DNA from: CAYRMV01 sp964425255
GTDB lineage: Bacteria; Bacteroidota; Bacteroidia; Flavobacteriales_D; Crocinitomicaceae
Reading direction: 5' to 3'
Length of the DNA stretch: 14,656 nucleotides
Assembly (NCBI GenBank): GCA_964425255.1
Contig: CAYRMV010000084.1
Location: 1 to 14,656 of the forward strand
Part shown: positions 6,431 through 13,928 of the stretch, in pieces
How positions within the stretch are numbered: the first letter of the stretch is position 1
How the letters are laid out: every line of letters starts with the position of its first letter
Translations under genes and position numbers: made by a program
Notes under the pieces: model-generated
The model's database searches: none
Seen by the model: only the letters and a program-made list of their open reading frames with translations
Told to the model about the DNA's origin: nothing

Positions 6431-7224
6431 TAAACGATTTTAAGCTGATAGCCTGAGAACAACAAAATAAGAATGATGAGTCCGGCAACAATGCGGTACC
6501 AACCGAAAAGACGGAATCCATATTTGTTTAAAAACCCGATAAAGCTTCGGATGGCAATCAATGCAACGATAAAAGCGACAACATTTCCAATGATTAAAAC
6601 ATGGGTTTCTTCGGCTGTAATTTCGTTTCCATCTTTGAAATAGTCGTATAGTTTTTTTGCCGTTGCTGCAAACATTGTCGGTACAGCTAGAAAGAACGAA
6701 AACTCAGCCGCTAGTTTACGGGTCAATTTTTGACTCATTCCCCCAACGATGGAAGCACCTGAACGGGAAACCCCAGGAATCATAGCGATGCATTGGAAAA
6801 AACCAATTTTCAACGCAGTCAAATAGCTGATATCCTCGTCTTTATCTAAATCTCCGTTTGCAAACCACTTGTCCACAAATAATAGAATCACTCCACCTAC
6901 AACCAAGGAAACTCCCACAGCTAGTGGGCTTTCAAGTAATTCATCAATTTTATCGGAAAGCAGTACGCCAAAAACCGCCGCAGGAATAAAAGCGACAATT
7001 AACTTGTAATAAAAATCAAGGGATTTAAAAAACCGTTTGAAATACAAAACCAAAACGGATAAAATGGCACCCAATTGAATGACAATGGTAAACAATTTGG
7101 TAAAATTATCTTCTGCTATTCCCATAAAGGAAGAAGCGATAATCATGTGTCCAGTCGAAGAAACAGGAAGAAATTCAGTGAGTCCTTCTACAATTGCCAA
7201 GATGATGGCTTCAAAAATTCCCAT
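6430..7224 (-). CDS. uppP: Undecaprenyl-diphosphatase UppP (BacA)
   Basis: This integral membrane enzyme removes a phosphate from undecaprenyl diphosphate, recycling the lipid carrier for peptidoglycan and other envelope glycans. Its activity gives low-level bacitracin resistance in many bacteria. The 264 residues are mostly hydrophobic helices. The first conserved motif is EGLTEFLPVSSTGH, with Glu13, Glu17, Ser23 and His26 (E17, E21, S27 and H30 in E. coli). The second is PGVSRSGAS, with Arg154, the counterpart of E. coli Arg174. All key catalytic residues are present. The start is the ATG at 7224, 3 bp after the DUF3098 stop, and the end overlaps truB by one base. Confidence 0.97.
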   Translation of the reverse strand: MGIFEAIILAIVEGLTEFLPVSSTGHMIIASSFMGIAEDNFTKLFTIVIQLGAILSVLVLYFKRFFKSLDFYYKLIVAFIPAAVFGVLLSDKIDELLESPLAVGVSLVVGGVILLFVDKWFANGDLDKDEDISYLTALKIGFFQCIAMIPGVSRSGASIVGGMSQKLTRKLAAEFSFFLAVPTMFAATAKKLYDYFKDGNEITAEETHVLIIGNVVAFIVALIAIRSFIGFLNKYGFRLFGWYRIVAGLIILILLFSGYQLKIV

Positions 7225-7227
7225 TGC

Positions 7228-7473
7228 TTACTCTTCTGATTTTTGTTTTGGTTTGCGCATGATGGAGTAAATCAAAATGATATATCCCAAGACAATTAAA
7301 ATGGGCGCTACAGTCAAACGAATAGGGCTGAATAACTCTTCTTCGTTGAATTTTGACGGATCATCTGACCCACCACCAATCATCAAAATAAAGCCTAAAA
7401 TATTGATTGCTAAACCAATGTATAAGAATTTGTAATTCTCCTTATGAAATGCGAAAAGAGAGCGTTTTTCCAT
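7228..7473 (-). CDS. DUF3098 small membrane protein
   Basis: This 81-residue protein has two predicted membrane helices (~16-34 and ~53-72). They are joined by a short loop with a Gly-Gly-Gly-Ser-Asp-Asp motif and an acidic stretch followed by FSPIRLTVAPI. Basic/acidic tails (MEKRS and KPKQKSEE) lie at the ends. This composition and its place between ftsX and uppP match the DUF3098 family found in Bacteroidota; its biochemical role is not known to me. It lies 17 bp after ftsX and 3 bp before uppP, so co-expression with both is near certain. That makes a role in division or lipid-carrier recycling plausible, but this is inference. Confidence 0.85.
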   Translation of the reverse strand: MEKRSLFAFHKENYKFLYIGLAINILGFILMIGGGSDDPSKFNEEELFSPIRLTVAPILIVLGYIILIYSIMRKPKQKSEE

Positions 7474-7490
7474 TTTTTTTTCTAATTAAA

Positions 7491-8381
7491 TCAATATAAA
7501 TCGTCGAGTTTCATTTTCAAATATTTATTCAACGCAAAAAAGGTTGATACAAATGAAATCACGACGCCAATCACTAACAAACTTGCAAGTAATTCGGCAA
7601 AAATAAGCCAACTAAACTGAAATTCCAATGTGTCGAACAAATTGTTGACCGCGTAAAACAAAGTCATTAATAAGCCCATGCCAATAATGGCAGAAGTAAT
7701 TCCTTGCCAAACTGCTTGCAACAAGAAAGGCATACGAATGAAACGAGAAGTTGCACCAACAAGTTGCATCGTTTTGATGGTGAATCGTTTGGAGTAAAGT
7801 GCTAAACGAATCGTGTTATTAATCATGGCAACAGCAACGATAATCAACAAGGTTGCAATGGCTAAAATCAAAAAGGCAATTTGTTTGAACCCCAGATTCA
7901 CGGTTTCAACGCTAGCAGGGTCGTAACTCACTTCGTCCAAAACATCGGGATAAGCTTTTATTAATTTGCTTTTTATTTTTTCCATGCCTTCTTTGGTGGC
8001 ATATTCTGCGATGGGTTTGTATGAAATGGTTGGTGGAAGCGGGTTTTCTCCTTCAAAAATGGATAAAATCTCATCGCTGGATGTGTTGGAACCGCTGAAT
8101 TCTTCGATGGCTCTTTCGGGTGAAATAAACGCTGCTTCTTTCAATTCTTTCCACGTTTTTAATTCCTGTTCAATTTGCTTGATATCGGCAACTTCAACAT
8201 CTGCTTTGAAAAACAAATCTCCTTGTAAATTCTCTTTCGCTTGACGCTGTATGTTTTCAAGGCCCAACAGGCCACTCAAAACAATGCCAATCATGAACAA
8301 TACCAATGAAATTCCAATGATCGTCGAAGCATAACTGCTACGCAATCCTTTTTGACTGTATTTCTCTGCTTTTGAACTCAT
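7491..8381 (-). CDS. ftsX: Cell division permease FtsX
   Basis: FtsX is the membrane half of the FtsEX ABC-type complex, which drives periplasmic peptidoglycan hydrolase activation at the septum. The 296-residue protein shows the family topology. TM1 is at ~20-40, then an extracytoplasmic domain (~45-160), then TM2 (~168-188), TM3 (~225-246) and TM4 (~258-282). The segment TIKTMQLVGATSRFIRMPFL (201-220) lies between TM2 and TM3 and corresponds to the conserved FtsX loop expected to contact FtsE. The gene for the ATPase FtsE is not in this window; in many Bacteroidota it is encoded elsewhere. The gene heads the minus-strand block. The SPOR-domain amidase near 1-2 kb is a possible downstream hydrolase, but that link is not shown here. 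Confidence 0.93.
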   Translation of the reverse strand: MSSKAEKYSQKGLRSSYASTIIGISLVLFMIGIVLSGLLGLENIQRQAKENLQGDLFFKADVEVADIKQIEQELKTWKELKEAAFISPERAIEEFSGSNTSSDEILSIFEGENPLPPTISYKPIAEYATKEGMEKIKSKLIKAYPDVLDEVSYDPASVETVNLGFKQIAFLILAIATLLIIVAVAMINNTIRLALYSKRFTIKTMQLVGATSRFIRMPFLLQAVWQGITSAIIGMGLLMTLFYAVNNLFDTLEFQFSWLIFAELLASLLVIGVVISFVSTFFALNKYLKMKLDDLY

Positions 8382-8786
8382 CGCTACGAAGATAGAAAAA
8401 TTCTACAACCTGAAACTTGGTCTTGTTTCTTTATTGTTCATGTCAAAATGTCTATTCGGGATTAAAACCCTTGTTTTTCCTCAAAATAGGTTCGGTTTTC
8501 AGTTTACTTGTTAAAATAGTTATTAATTTATTTATTAGTTGTTTAATTAACTAATTTTATTTTCTTAAGTATTTTTATTATAAAACCATGTATAACAACA
8601 GTTTATATAAACTATATAAATCGATTAATTAAGATTTAATTTTATTAAATTTTAGCTATATTTTATTCAATTTTTAATTGATTTAATGCTGTTAAAAATC
8701 GTTAAGGTAAACTTTTTTGTTATTCTATCCGTTACTTTTAAACTGAGTTCGATAAAAAAAATTAATTTCAACATAACTTACAACTT
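8382..8786. other. Divergent intergenic region with extreme AT-rich core
   Basis: No gene is visible in this 405-bp gap between ftsX and the sensor kinase. The core 8521-8700 contains only 23 G or C in 180 bases (about 13%), far below the flanking genes. It holds two TTAATTAA octamers (8543-8550, 8625-8632), a perfect 12-bp palindrome GTTTATATAAAC (8601-8612), and TATATAAA twice (8604, 8613). I found no TAnnTTTG box for the kinase; TACTTTTA at 8733-8740 is the nearest match, but its upstream TTG is too close. The region probably holds the kinase promoter and binding sites for regulators or nucleoid proteins. This is inference from composition only. Confidence 0.6.
8387..8394 (-). promoter_or_regulatory. 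Candidate -7 box (TATCTTCG) of ftsX
   Basis: TATCTTCG on the minus strand differs from TAnnTTTG at one base and lies 5 nt before the ftsX ATG. No clear TTG was found at the -33 distance. If used, it would make a nearly leaderless ftsX mRNA. Weak evidence, listed because no better candidate is seen for the whole operon. Confidence 0.3.
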
Positions 8787-10403
8787 GTGGGAAAGATAAG
8801 AATCAATTTTATTGTTTTGTTGGTCACCGTGGCGATGGTGGCTTTGTTGTTGATTCAATTTTTTCAAACAGCACAGTTGTATGACCGCAAATCCACGGAA
8901 TTCAAAGGGAAAGTGAAAACCTTACTAGAACGAATTGCGATTCGCCATGAGAAAGCAGATGACATTCGCAAATACATGCACGTCATGAACCGCGATTTTA
9001 GTGGACAGTACAAAGATATTTTGAAAGAAGAATTTCAAAATTTATTGGCGGCAAAAGGTTCTGTTAGTATCAAAGACACGACATTAATAACCAATGGGAA
9101 AGTTGAAAACTATCTCATCATTCAAGGAAAATCATTTGATTCTATATCGGGTTTAACAGCCGAACAAAAAGTATTGGCCCGCGACGTGAGACAGTTGCGT
9201 CAATTGTTCAATCGGGAATCGGGAGTTTTACCTAAATCGGATTCCGTTTCGGTTGCGATACAGTTGGATCAACGTGTGATGCAGCAAATTTTCCGCAAAG
9301 CCAAGTATGTCAATGACATGATGGTGGAGGCATTTCGTGATAATGTGTATGACGAACCAGCAAAAAGGGTAGATGTAGAGTTTTTGGATTCAATTATCTC
9401 TCATGAAATTAAGCAAGATGAATTGCCATTGGATTACAATTTTATGATTGTTAACGAAGATGGAGATCGGGTGAAATTTGATTTTCCAACGCCCAAGTAT
9501 AAAATCAATCTGGATACTGTAAAAGTAGCTAGTACACAGTTGTTTCCTGCCAATGTGTTGGACGAACAATTGTATTTATACCTCGATTTTCCAACCAAGA
9601 AATCTTTTGTTTTGCGCGAAATGGGAGGTTTGCTCTCCGTAAGTTTGGTGTTAATCGTTTTGATTGTCGTAGCGATTTCATTCATGTTTCGTACCATCTT
9701 AACGCAGAAAAAGTTAGGAGAAATGAAAAATGATTTCATCAACAACATGACCCACGAATTTAAAACGCCGATTTCAACAATTTCACTTGCTTGTCAAGCA
9801 ATGAATGATACCGATATGATGGGCGAAAAAAGCAGTGCAGCTGCACCATTTGTGAAAATGATTGATGAAGAAAACAAACGTTTGGGTGTATTAGTAGAAC
9901 GAATTTTGCAAAGTGCTGTAATTGATCGTGGTGAACTTAAATTGAAAAAAGAAACACTCAACTTAACAGAGATCGTGCAACAAATATGTGAAAATGCACG
10001 TTTTCGTTTAAACTCTGTGCAAGGAGAATTGTTCGAAAAGTTGTCTGAAGAATCGATTTTCATTCAAGGTGATCGTGTTCATACAACGAACGTAGTAAGT
10101 AATTTGATTGATAATGCAATAAAATACAGCAAAGAAAAACCAAGTATTACAGTTCGCCTTTATCAAGAAGGTGCTCGTGTAATGTTGGAAATTGAAGACA
10201 AAGGAATTGGTATTTCGAAAGAACATATCGCAAAAATATTTGATAAATTGTACCGTGTTCCAACGGGAAATGTACACAATGTCAAAGGATTTGGATTGGG
10301 TTTAAGTTATGTAAAAGCGATTGTAGAATTGCAAGGCTGGAACATACAAGTGAAAAGTAAACCTGGAGAAGGATCCATATTTACCTTAATAATAATTGAT
10401 TGA
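8787..10403 (+). CDS. rprX: Sensor histidine kinase, RprX-like
   Basis: This 538-residue transmembrane kinase senses an unknown envelope or extracellular signal and passes phosphate to the response regulator encoded next. TM1 (~6-24) and TM2 (~279-301) flank a ~250-residue periplasmic domain with helical stretches but no domain I can name. The cytoplasmic part has the HisKA H-box NNMTHEFKTPIS with phospho-accepting His323. An HATPase domain follows with N-box NLIDNAIKYS (439-448), G1 box DKGIGI (471-476), F box near 485-490 and G2 box GFGLGLS (501-507). All catalytic motifs are intact. The start is GTG at 8787: an in-frame stop lies at 8763-8765, no ATG lies between, and the next ATG would cut into TM1. 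The RprX label comes from recalled similarity of the pair to Bacteroides RprX/RprY; the kinase family itself is certain. Confidence 0.9.
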   Translation: MGKIRINFIVLLVTVAMVALLLIQFFQTAQLYDRKSTEFKGKVKTLLERIAIRHEKADDIRKYMHVMNRDFSGQYKDILKEEFQNLLAAKGSVSIKDTTLITNGKVENYLIIQGKSFDSISGLTAEQKVLARDVRQLRQLFNRESGVLPKSDSVSVAIQLDQRVMQQIFRKAKYVNDMMVEAFRDNVYDEPAKRVDVEFLDSIISHEIKQDELPLDYNFMIVNEDGDRVKFDFPTPKYKINLDTVKVASTQLFPANVLDEQLYLYLDFPTKKSFVLREMGGLLSVSLVLIVLIVVAISFMFRTILTQKKLGEMKNDFINNMTHEFKTPISTISLACQAMNDTDMMGEKSSAAAPFVKMIDEENKRLGVLVERILQSAVIDRGELKLKKETLNLTEIVQQICENARFRLNSVQGELFEKLSEESIFIQGDRVHTTNVVSNLIDNAIKYSKEKPSITVRLYQEGARVMLEIEDKGIGISKEHIAKIFDKLYRVPTGNVHNVKGFGLGLSYVKAIVELQGWNIQVKSKPGEGSIFTLIIID

Positions 10404-10405
10404 TT

Positions 10406-11095
10406 ATGAGTAGAAAACTGAACATTTTATTAGCAGAAGACGATGAAAATTTAGGTTTTTTGTTACAGTCCTTTTTGAAATCTAAAGGATACAACGTGGA
10501 ATTGGTTCGCAACGGAAAAGCGGCTTTTGAACTTTTTAACGATGAAGGATTTGACTTCTGTATTTTTGATGTCATGATGCCAGAAATGGACGGATTTACT
10601 TTAGCAAAAGAAATTCGTGAAATTGATAAGAAAACCCCGATTTTGTTCCTTACTGCAAAAGCGATGAAAGAAGATAAACTCGAAGGATTTTCTCTGGGAG
10701 CAGATGATTACATGACCAAACCATTCTCGATGGAAGAGCTTTTGGCGCGTATCGAAGCGATCATTCGTCGTTCGGATATTGATCTCGATGAGGAAGATGA
10801 AACGTTTATGGTGGGTAAAATCAAGTATGATTCTCAAACGAGGTTGTTGTATACACAAGGAGAACCAAAGAAATTGACTACGAAGGAAAATCAGTTGCTT
10901 CGTTTGTTGGTTAAAAATCAAAATGATATCTTAGATCGTCAGGCAGCTTTGCGTGCAATTTGGGGAGATGACAACTATTTCAATGGTCGTAGTATGGATG
11001 TGTACATTGCGAAATTGCGCAAACTTCTAAAAGAAGATGAAAACATCGAAATCATGAATGTACATGGAAAAGGGTTCCAATTAATTGTCAAATAA
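10406..11095 (+). CDS. rprY: OmpR/PhoB-family response regulator, RprY-like
   Basis: This 229-residue DNA-binding regulator is phosphorylated by the kinase just upstream. The receiver domain (~5-118) has the acidic pocket Asp12/Asp13, phospho-acceptor Asp55 (FDVMMPEMDG), Thr83 and Lys105 (TKPF). The C-terminal winged-helix Trans_reg_C domain (~130-228) shows LTTKENQLLRLLVKNQND and the recognition region SMDVYIAKLRKLL. LLAEDDENLGFLL and EGFSLGADDYMTKPFSMEELLARIEAI closely resemble Bacteroides RprY as I remember it. The ATG at 10406 starts 2 bp after the kinase stop; a TTG at 10400 would overlap that stop and is less likely. The tight spacing indicates one operon, continuing into the pirin gene. 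Confidence 0.92.
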   Translation: MSRKLNILLAEDDENLGFLLQSFLKSKGYNVELVRNGKAAFELFNDEGFDFCIFDVMMPEMDGFTLAKEIREIDKKTPILFLTAKAMKEDKLEGFSLGADDYMTKPFSMEELLARIEAIIRRSDIDLDEEDETFMVGKIKYDSQTRLLYTQGEPKKLTTKENQLLRLLVKNQNDILDRQAALRAIWGDDNYFNGRSMDVYIAKLRKLLKEDENIEIMNVHGKGFQLIVK

Positions 11096-11099
11096 CACG

Positions 11100-11972
11100 A
11101 TGTCGACGCTATCTCATATCATTGAAGAAAGACCAGCAAACATTGGAAACTTTTTGGTGGGTCGTTTGCTGCCATTTCGCCAAAAGCGCATGGTGGGGCC
11201 GTTTATTTTCATCGATCACATGGGACCAGCTGTCTTGGATCCAGAACATGAATTTGATGTAGACCCTCATCCGCACATCGGGCTTGCAACTCTAACTTAT
11301 TTGTTTGATGGCGCTGTTATGCACCGCGATAGTTTAGGAACTGAACTAGAAATCTTACCCGGTCAAGTCAATTGGATGACCGCTGGAAAAGGAATTGTTC
11401 ATTCGGAGCGAACACCCGATCGCTTGCGTGGTAAAACCAAAACCATGCACGGTTTACAAATTTGGGTAGCACTTCCCAAAGAGTTAGAAGAATGTGAGCC
11501 TAGTTTTTACCATGCAAACGAAAATGAATTGCCCAACTGGAAACAAGGTTCGGTCAATTTTCGATTGGTTGCAGGTGAAGCTATGGGACGAAAATCTGGC
11601 GTTCCTGTTTACAGTCCGATGTATTTGTTGGAAATTTGTTCCGAAGAACAAGCGGAAGTAATCGATTTCAAAGGTCAACTGTTCGGTGAGTCGGGAATTT
11701 ATATATTGGATGGTTCGATCGAAGCCGAAGGCGAAACGTTTGGAACAAAACAGTTACTTGTAACCCAAGAGTCGGGTCTGTGTTCGTTTACCATTCAACC
11801 AAATTCAAAAATTTACATTTTTGGAGGCGAGCCTTTTGAAGAAGAACGCCATATTTATTGGAATTTTGTATCCACTTCCAAAGAGCGAATTGAAGAAGCG
11901 AAACGAGCATGGAAAGCACAAGAATTTCCAAAGATTCCTGGAGAAACTAGCTTTGTTCCTTTGCCAGAATAA
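11100..11972 (+). CDS. Pirin family protein (bicupin)
   Basis: Pirins are double-cupin iron-binding proteins; some act as quercetin 2,3-dioxygenases, others as redox-linked regulators. This 290-residue protein has the full N-terminal cupin with metal ligands His57 and His59 (DPHPHIGLATLTYLFDG), His101 and Glu103 (GIVHSE). These match the ligands of human pirin and E. coli YhhW. The C-terminal cupin (~170-285) includes YLLEICSEEQA and YIFGGEPFEEERHIYWNFV, as in other pirins. It begins 4 bp after the response-regulator stop, so it is probably the third gene of that operon; whether it takes part in the signalling is unknown. The ATG at 11100 was preferred to a TTG at 11085 that overlaps the preceding gene. 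Confidence 0.93.
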   Translation: MSTLSHIIEERPANIGNFLVGRLLPFRQKRMVGPFIFIDHMGPAVLDPEHEFDVDPHPHIGLATLTYLFDGAVMHRDSLGTELEILPGQVNWMTAGKGIVHSERTPDRLRGKTKTMHGLQIWVALPKELEECEPSFYHANENELPNWKQGSVNFRLVAGEAMGRKSGVPVYSPMYLLEICSEEQAEVIDFKGQLFGESGIYILDGSIEAEGETFGTKQLLVTQESGLCSFTIQPNSKIYIFGGEPFEEERHIYWNFVSTSKERIEEAKRAWKAQEFPKIPGETSFVPLPE

Positions 11973-12052
11973 ATCCTGAATTACGCTTCGAAATTTTGCG
12001 TCCTTACCTGTTCTGGTTTTGGGCTAAATTTCACAATAACGAGAAATTTTCC

Positions 12053-12060
12053 TACTTTTG
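12053..12060 (+). promoter_or_regulatory. -7 box (TACTTTTG) of pgk
   Basis: TACTTTTG matches TAnnTTTG exactly, 20 bp before the pgk ATG, giving a leader of about 15 nt. The closest upstream TTG is too far away for a standard -33 element, so the upstream contact is weak or non-canonical. The 108-bp gap after the pirin gene and this box suggest pgk is its own unit. Confidence 0.6.
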
Positions 12061-12080
12061 CACCGTTTAAAAATCGAAAA

Positions 12081-13274
12081 ATGGCTGATATTCACTCGTA
12101 TGATTTCCACGGAAAGCGCGCGCTAATCCGTGTTGACTTTAATGTTCCATTAGACAAAGAAACACTTGAAATTACGGACGATACCCGAATCCGTGCTGCT
12201 GTTCCAACAATCAAACATATTTTGAACGGAGGAGGTAGTGTTGTCTTAATGTCTCATTTAGGCCGACCGAAAGAAGGTTTCGAAGATAAATTTTCGTTGA
12301 AACACATTGTGGAACATACGAGTAAAGTATTGGGTGTACCCGTAAAGTTTGCGAGTGATTGCATTGGTGAAGACGCTTTGTCAATGAGTGCAAACTTGCA
12401 AGCAGGCGAAGTTTTGTTGTTAGAAAATTTACGTTTCTACAAACAAGAAACAACAGGAACAGAAAGCTTTGCTGAAACCTTGGCTAAACACGGTGATTGC
12501 TATGTGAACGATGCTTTCGGTACAGCACACCGAGCACATGCTAGTACAACAATTGTTGCGAAGTTTTTCCCGAAGGATAAAATGTTTGGTTTTTTGTTAG
12601 AAGCTGAAATCAAAAGTGTTGATAAGGTTTTAAATAGCAACGACAAACCGCTAACAGCCATCGTGGGTGGTGCAAAAGTTTCCTCCAAAATCACAATCAT
12701 TGAGCGTTTGCTTGACAAAGTGGACAATTTAATTGTAGGCGGTGGAATGGCTTACACGTTTGTGAAAGCGCAAGGCGGTAAAGTCGGAAACTCTTTGGTA
12801 GAGGACGATTACTTGGAAACAGCACGTAAAATCATTGCTGAGGCTGAACAAAAAGGTGTTCGTATGATTATTCCAGTCGATACGATTATTGCAGACAAAT
12901 TTGATAACGAAGCAAATACTCAAGTGGTCGATATCCGTGAAATTCCAGACGGATGGATGGGCTTGGACACAGCAACTAAAACATCGGAATTGTGCCGCGA
13001 AGTGATCACCGCTTCCAAGTTGATTTTGTGGAATGGACCGATGGGTGTTTTCGAAATGGAAAATTTCCAACAAGGAACGAAAGACGTTGCTTTGGCTATT
13101 GTTGATGCAACCAAAAAGGGAGCTTTTTCTTTGATTGGAGGAGGAGATTCTGTCGCAGCAATCAATAAGTTTGAATTAGCAGATCAAGTAAGTTATGTTT
13201 CAACCGGTGGTGGAGCGATGCTCGAATATTTGGAAGGAATTGAATTACCAGGCATAAAAGCAATTCGCGAATAA
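12081..13274 (+). CDS. pgk: Phosphoglycerate kinase
   Basis: Pgk catalyses the reversible transfer of phosphate between 1,3-bisphosphoglycerate and ADP, the first ATP-yielding step of glycolysis, in the cytoplasm. The 397-residue length is standard for bacteria. The N-terminal 3-phosphoglycerate-binding domain has RVDFNVP (17-23, with Asp19 and Asn21), DTRIRA with Arg36, and MSHLGRP (57-63, His59 and Arg62). It also has the conserved stretch CYVNDAFGTAHRAHAS. The C-terminal nucleotide-binding domain has VGGAKVSSKI, LWNGPMGVFE, IGGGDS (352-357) and STGGGA (374-379). Nothing is missing or unusual. It is flanked by its own -7 box and a terminator, so it is probably monocistronic. Confidence 0.98.
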   Translation: MADIHSYDFHGKRALIRVDFNVPLDKETLEITDDTRIRAAVPTIKHILNGGGSVVLMSHLGRPKEGFEDKFSLKHIVEHTSKVLGVPVKFASDCIGEDALSMSANLQAGEVLLLENLRFYKQETTGTESFAETLAKHGDCYVNDAFGTAHRAHASTTIVAKFFPKDKMFGFLLEAEIKSVDKVLNSNDKPLTAIVGGAKVSSKITIIERLLDKVDNLIVGGGMAYTFVKAQGGKVGNSLVEDDYLETARKIIAEAEQKGVRMIIPVDTIIADKFDNEANTQVVDIREIPDGWMGLDTATKTSELCREVITASKLILWNGPMGVFEMENFQQGTKDVALAIVDATKKGAFSLIGGGDSVAAINKFELADQVSYVSTGGGAMLEYLEGIELPGIKAIRE

Positions 13275-13298
13275 GCAAGCGAATACAAAATAGATACA

Positions 13299-13331
13299 AA
13301 CGCTGCCAAGATTTTTTGGTGGCGTTTTTTT
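13299..13331 (+). terminator. Intrinsic terminator after pgk
   Basis: AACGCTGCCA (13299-13308) pairs with TGGTGGCGTT (13317-13326) through ten pairs, two of them G-U, around an 8-nt loop. A run of seven T follows (13325-13331). It starts 25 bp past the pgk stop and separates pgk from the sigma-factor operon. Confidence 0.88.
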
Positions 13332-13400
13332 ATTTGAACACCTTGGAAATCAATGGTTGAATTGGGGTCAGAAAAAATTTTTTCTTTTTTTTCCGTTTTG

Positions 13401-13430
13401 TTGTAACTTTTAATCGACTTCTTAGTCTTA
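13401..13430 (+). promoter_or_regulatory. Candidate ECF-type promoter of the sigma/anti-sigma operon
   Basis: TTGTAACTTT (13401-13410) and TAGTCTTA (13423-13430) resemble ECF -35 (AAC-containing) and -10 (GTC-containing) elements. AAC and GTCT are separated by 17 bp. No TAnnTTTG box is present nearby. The -10-like motif ends 12 bp before the ATG, so the leader would be only several bases. The pattern suggests that the sigma factor transcribes its own gene, as many ECF factors do. This is inferred from motif form only. Confidence 0.45.
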
Positions 13431-13442
13431 GAAGAGTAAACT

Positions 13443-13928
13443 ATGAACGCTAAAGAGTATAATACCGCTGTTGACTTATATGCCGATGGACTTTTCAGGT
13501 TCGTTGTCAAGCATTTGCGTGATGAGATGTCGGCAAAGGATATTGTACAGGAAACGTTCTTAAAAGTATGGTCCAAGCACGAAGAGATTGATGTAGAAAA
13601 GGTGAAATCGTATTTATTTACTACTGCAAACAATACTTTGATCGATTGGATTAAAAAAGAAAAACGAAACGGGGATTTCGAAAAAGCAGATTTGACGATG
13701 AAATCGGAAAATGGACTCGAATTTGATGCAGGTAAAATACTCAATGAAGCATTGGATCGTTTGCCAGAAATTCAAAAAACCGTTGTTTTGTTGCGTGATT
13801 ATGAAGGATATAACTATGCGGAGATTGCTGAAATTACTCAGTTGAATGAATCTCAAGTAAAAGTGTATATCTTTAGGGCAAGACAAACGTTGAAAAATTA
13901 CTTAAAGTCGAGAGAATTAGTAGCATGA
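13443..13928 (+). CDS. ECF-type RNA polymerase sigma factor (sigma-70 family)
   Basis: This 161-residue protein is the size of a minimal ECF sigma factor, which directs RNA polymerase to a small regulon on release from its anti-sigma partner. Sigma region 2 covers ~5-72, with AKDIVQETFLKVWSK (31-45) and SYLFTTANNTLIDWIKKEK, the usual core-binding and -10-recognition helices. Region 4 covers ~99-155 with LDRLPEIQKTVVLLRDYEG and the helix-turn-helix YAEIAEITQLNESQVKVYIF (125-144). No extra domains are present. The ATG at 13443 follows a purine-rich GAAGAG. Its TGA overlaps the ATG of the next gene (ATGA), the classic arrangement of sigma and cognate anti-sigma. Confidence 0.94.
   Translation: MNAKEYNTAVDLYADGLFRFVVKHLRDEMSAKDIVQETFLKVWSKHEEIDVEKVKSYLFTTANNTLIDWIKKEKRNGDFEKADLTMKSENGLEFDAGKILNEALDRLPEIQKTVVLLRDYEGYNYAEIAEITQLNESQVKVYIFRARQTLKNYLKSRELVA

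Noticed and set aside
8382..8786. Replication origin in the AT-rich gap
   Set aside because: No DnaA-box-like TTATnCACA clusters were seen and no replication-initiation gene is adjacent; AT-richness alone is not enough.
10400..10405. TTG start for the response regulator
   Set aside because: It overlaps the kinase stop, and the ATG at 10406 begins the canonical receiver domain.
11085..11099. TTG start for pirin inside the response-regulator gene
   Set aside because: The ATG at 11100 gives the normal pirin N-terminus and a clean 4-bp gap.
11984..12002. Terminator between pirin and pgk (ACGC/GCGT)
   Set aside because: Only four base pairs form and no T tract follows.
13370..13385. A6T6 palindrome as a second pgk terminator
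   Set aside because: It has no loop and no GC pairs in the core; a proper terminator lies upstream at 13299-13331.
13193..13744. Minus-strand 183-codon open frame across the end of pgk and the sigma gene
   Set aside because: It is antisense to two clear genes, crosses the pgk terminator, and its Ser/Lys/Phe-rich translation has no recognisable motif.
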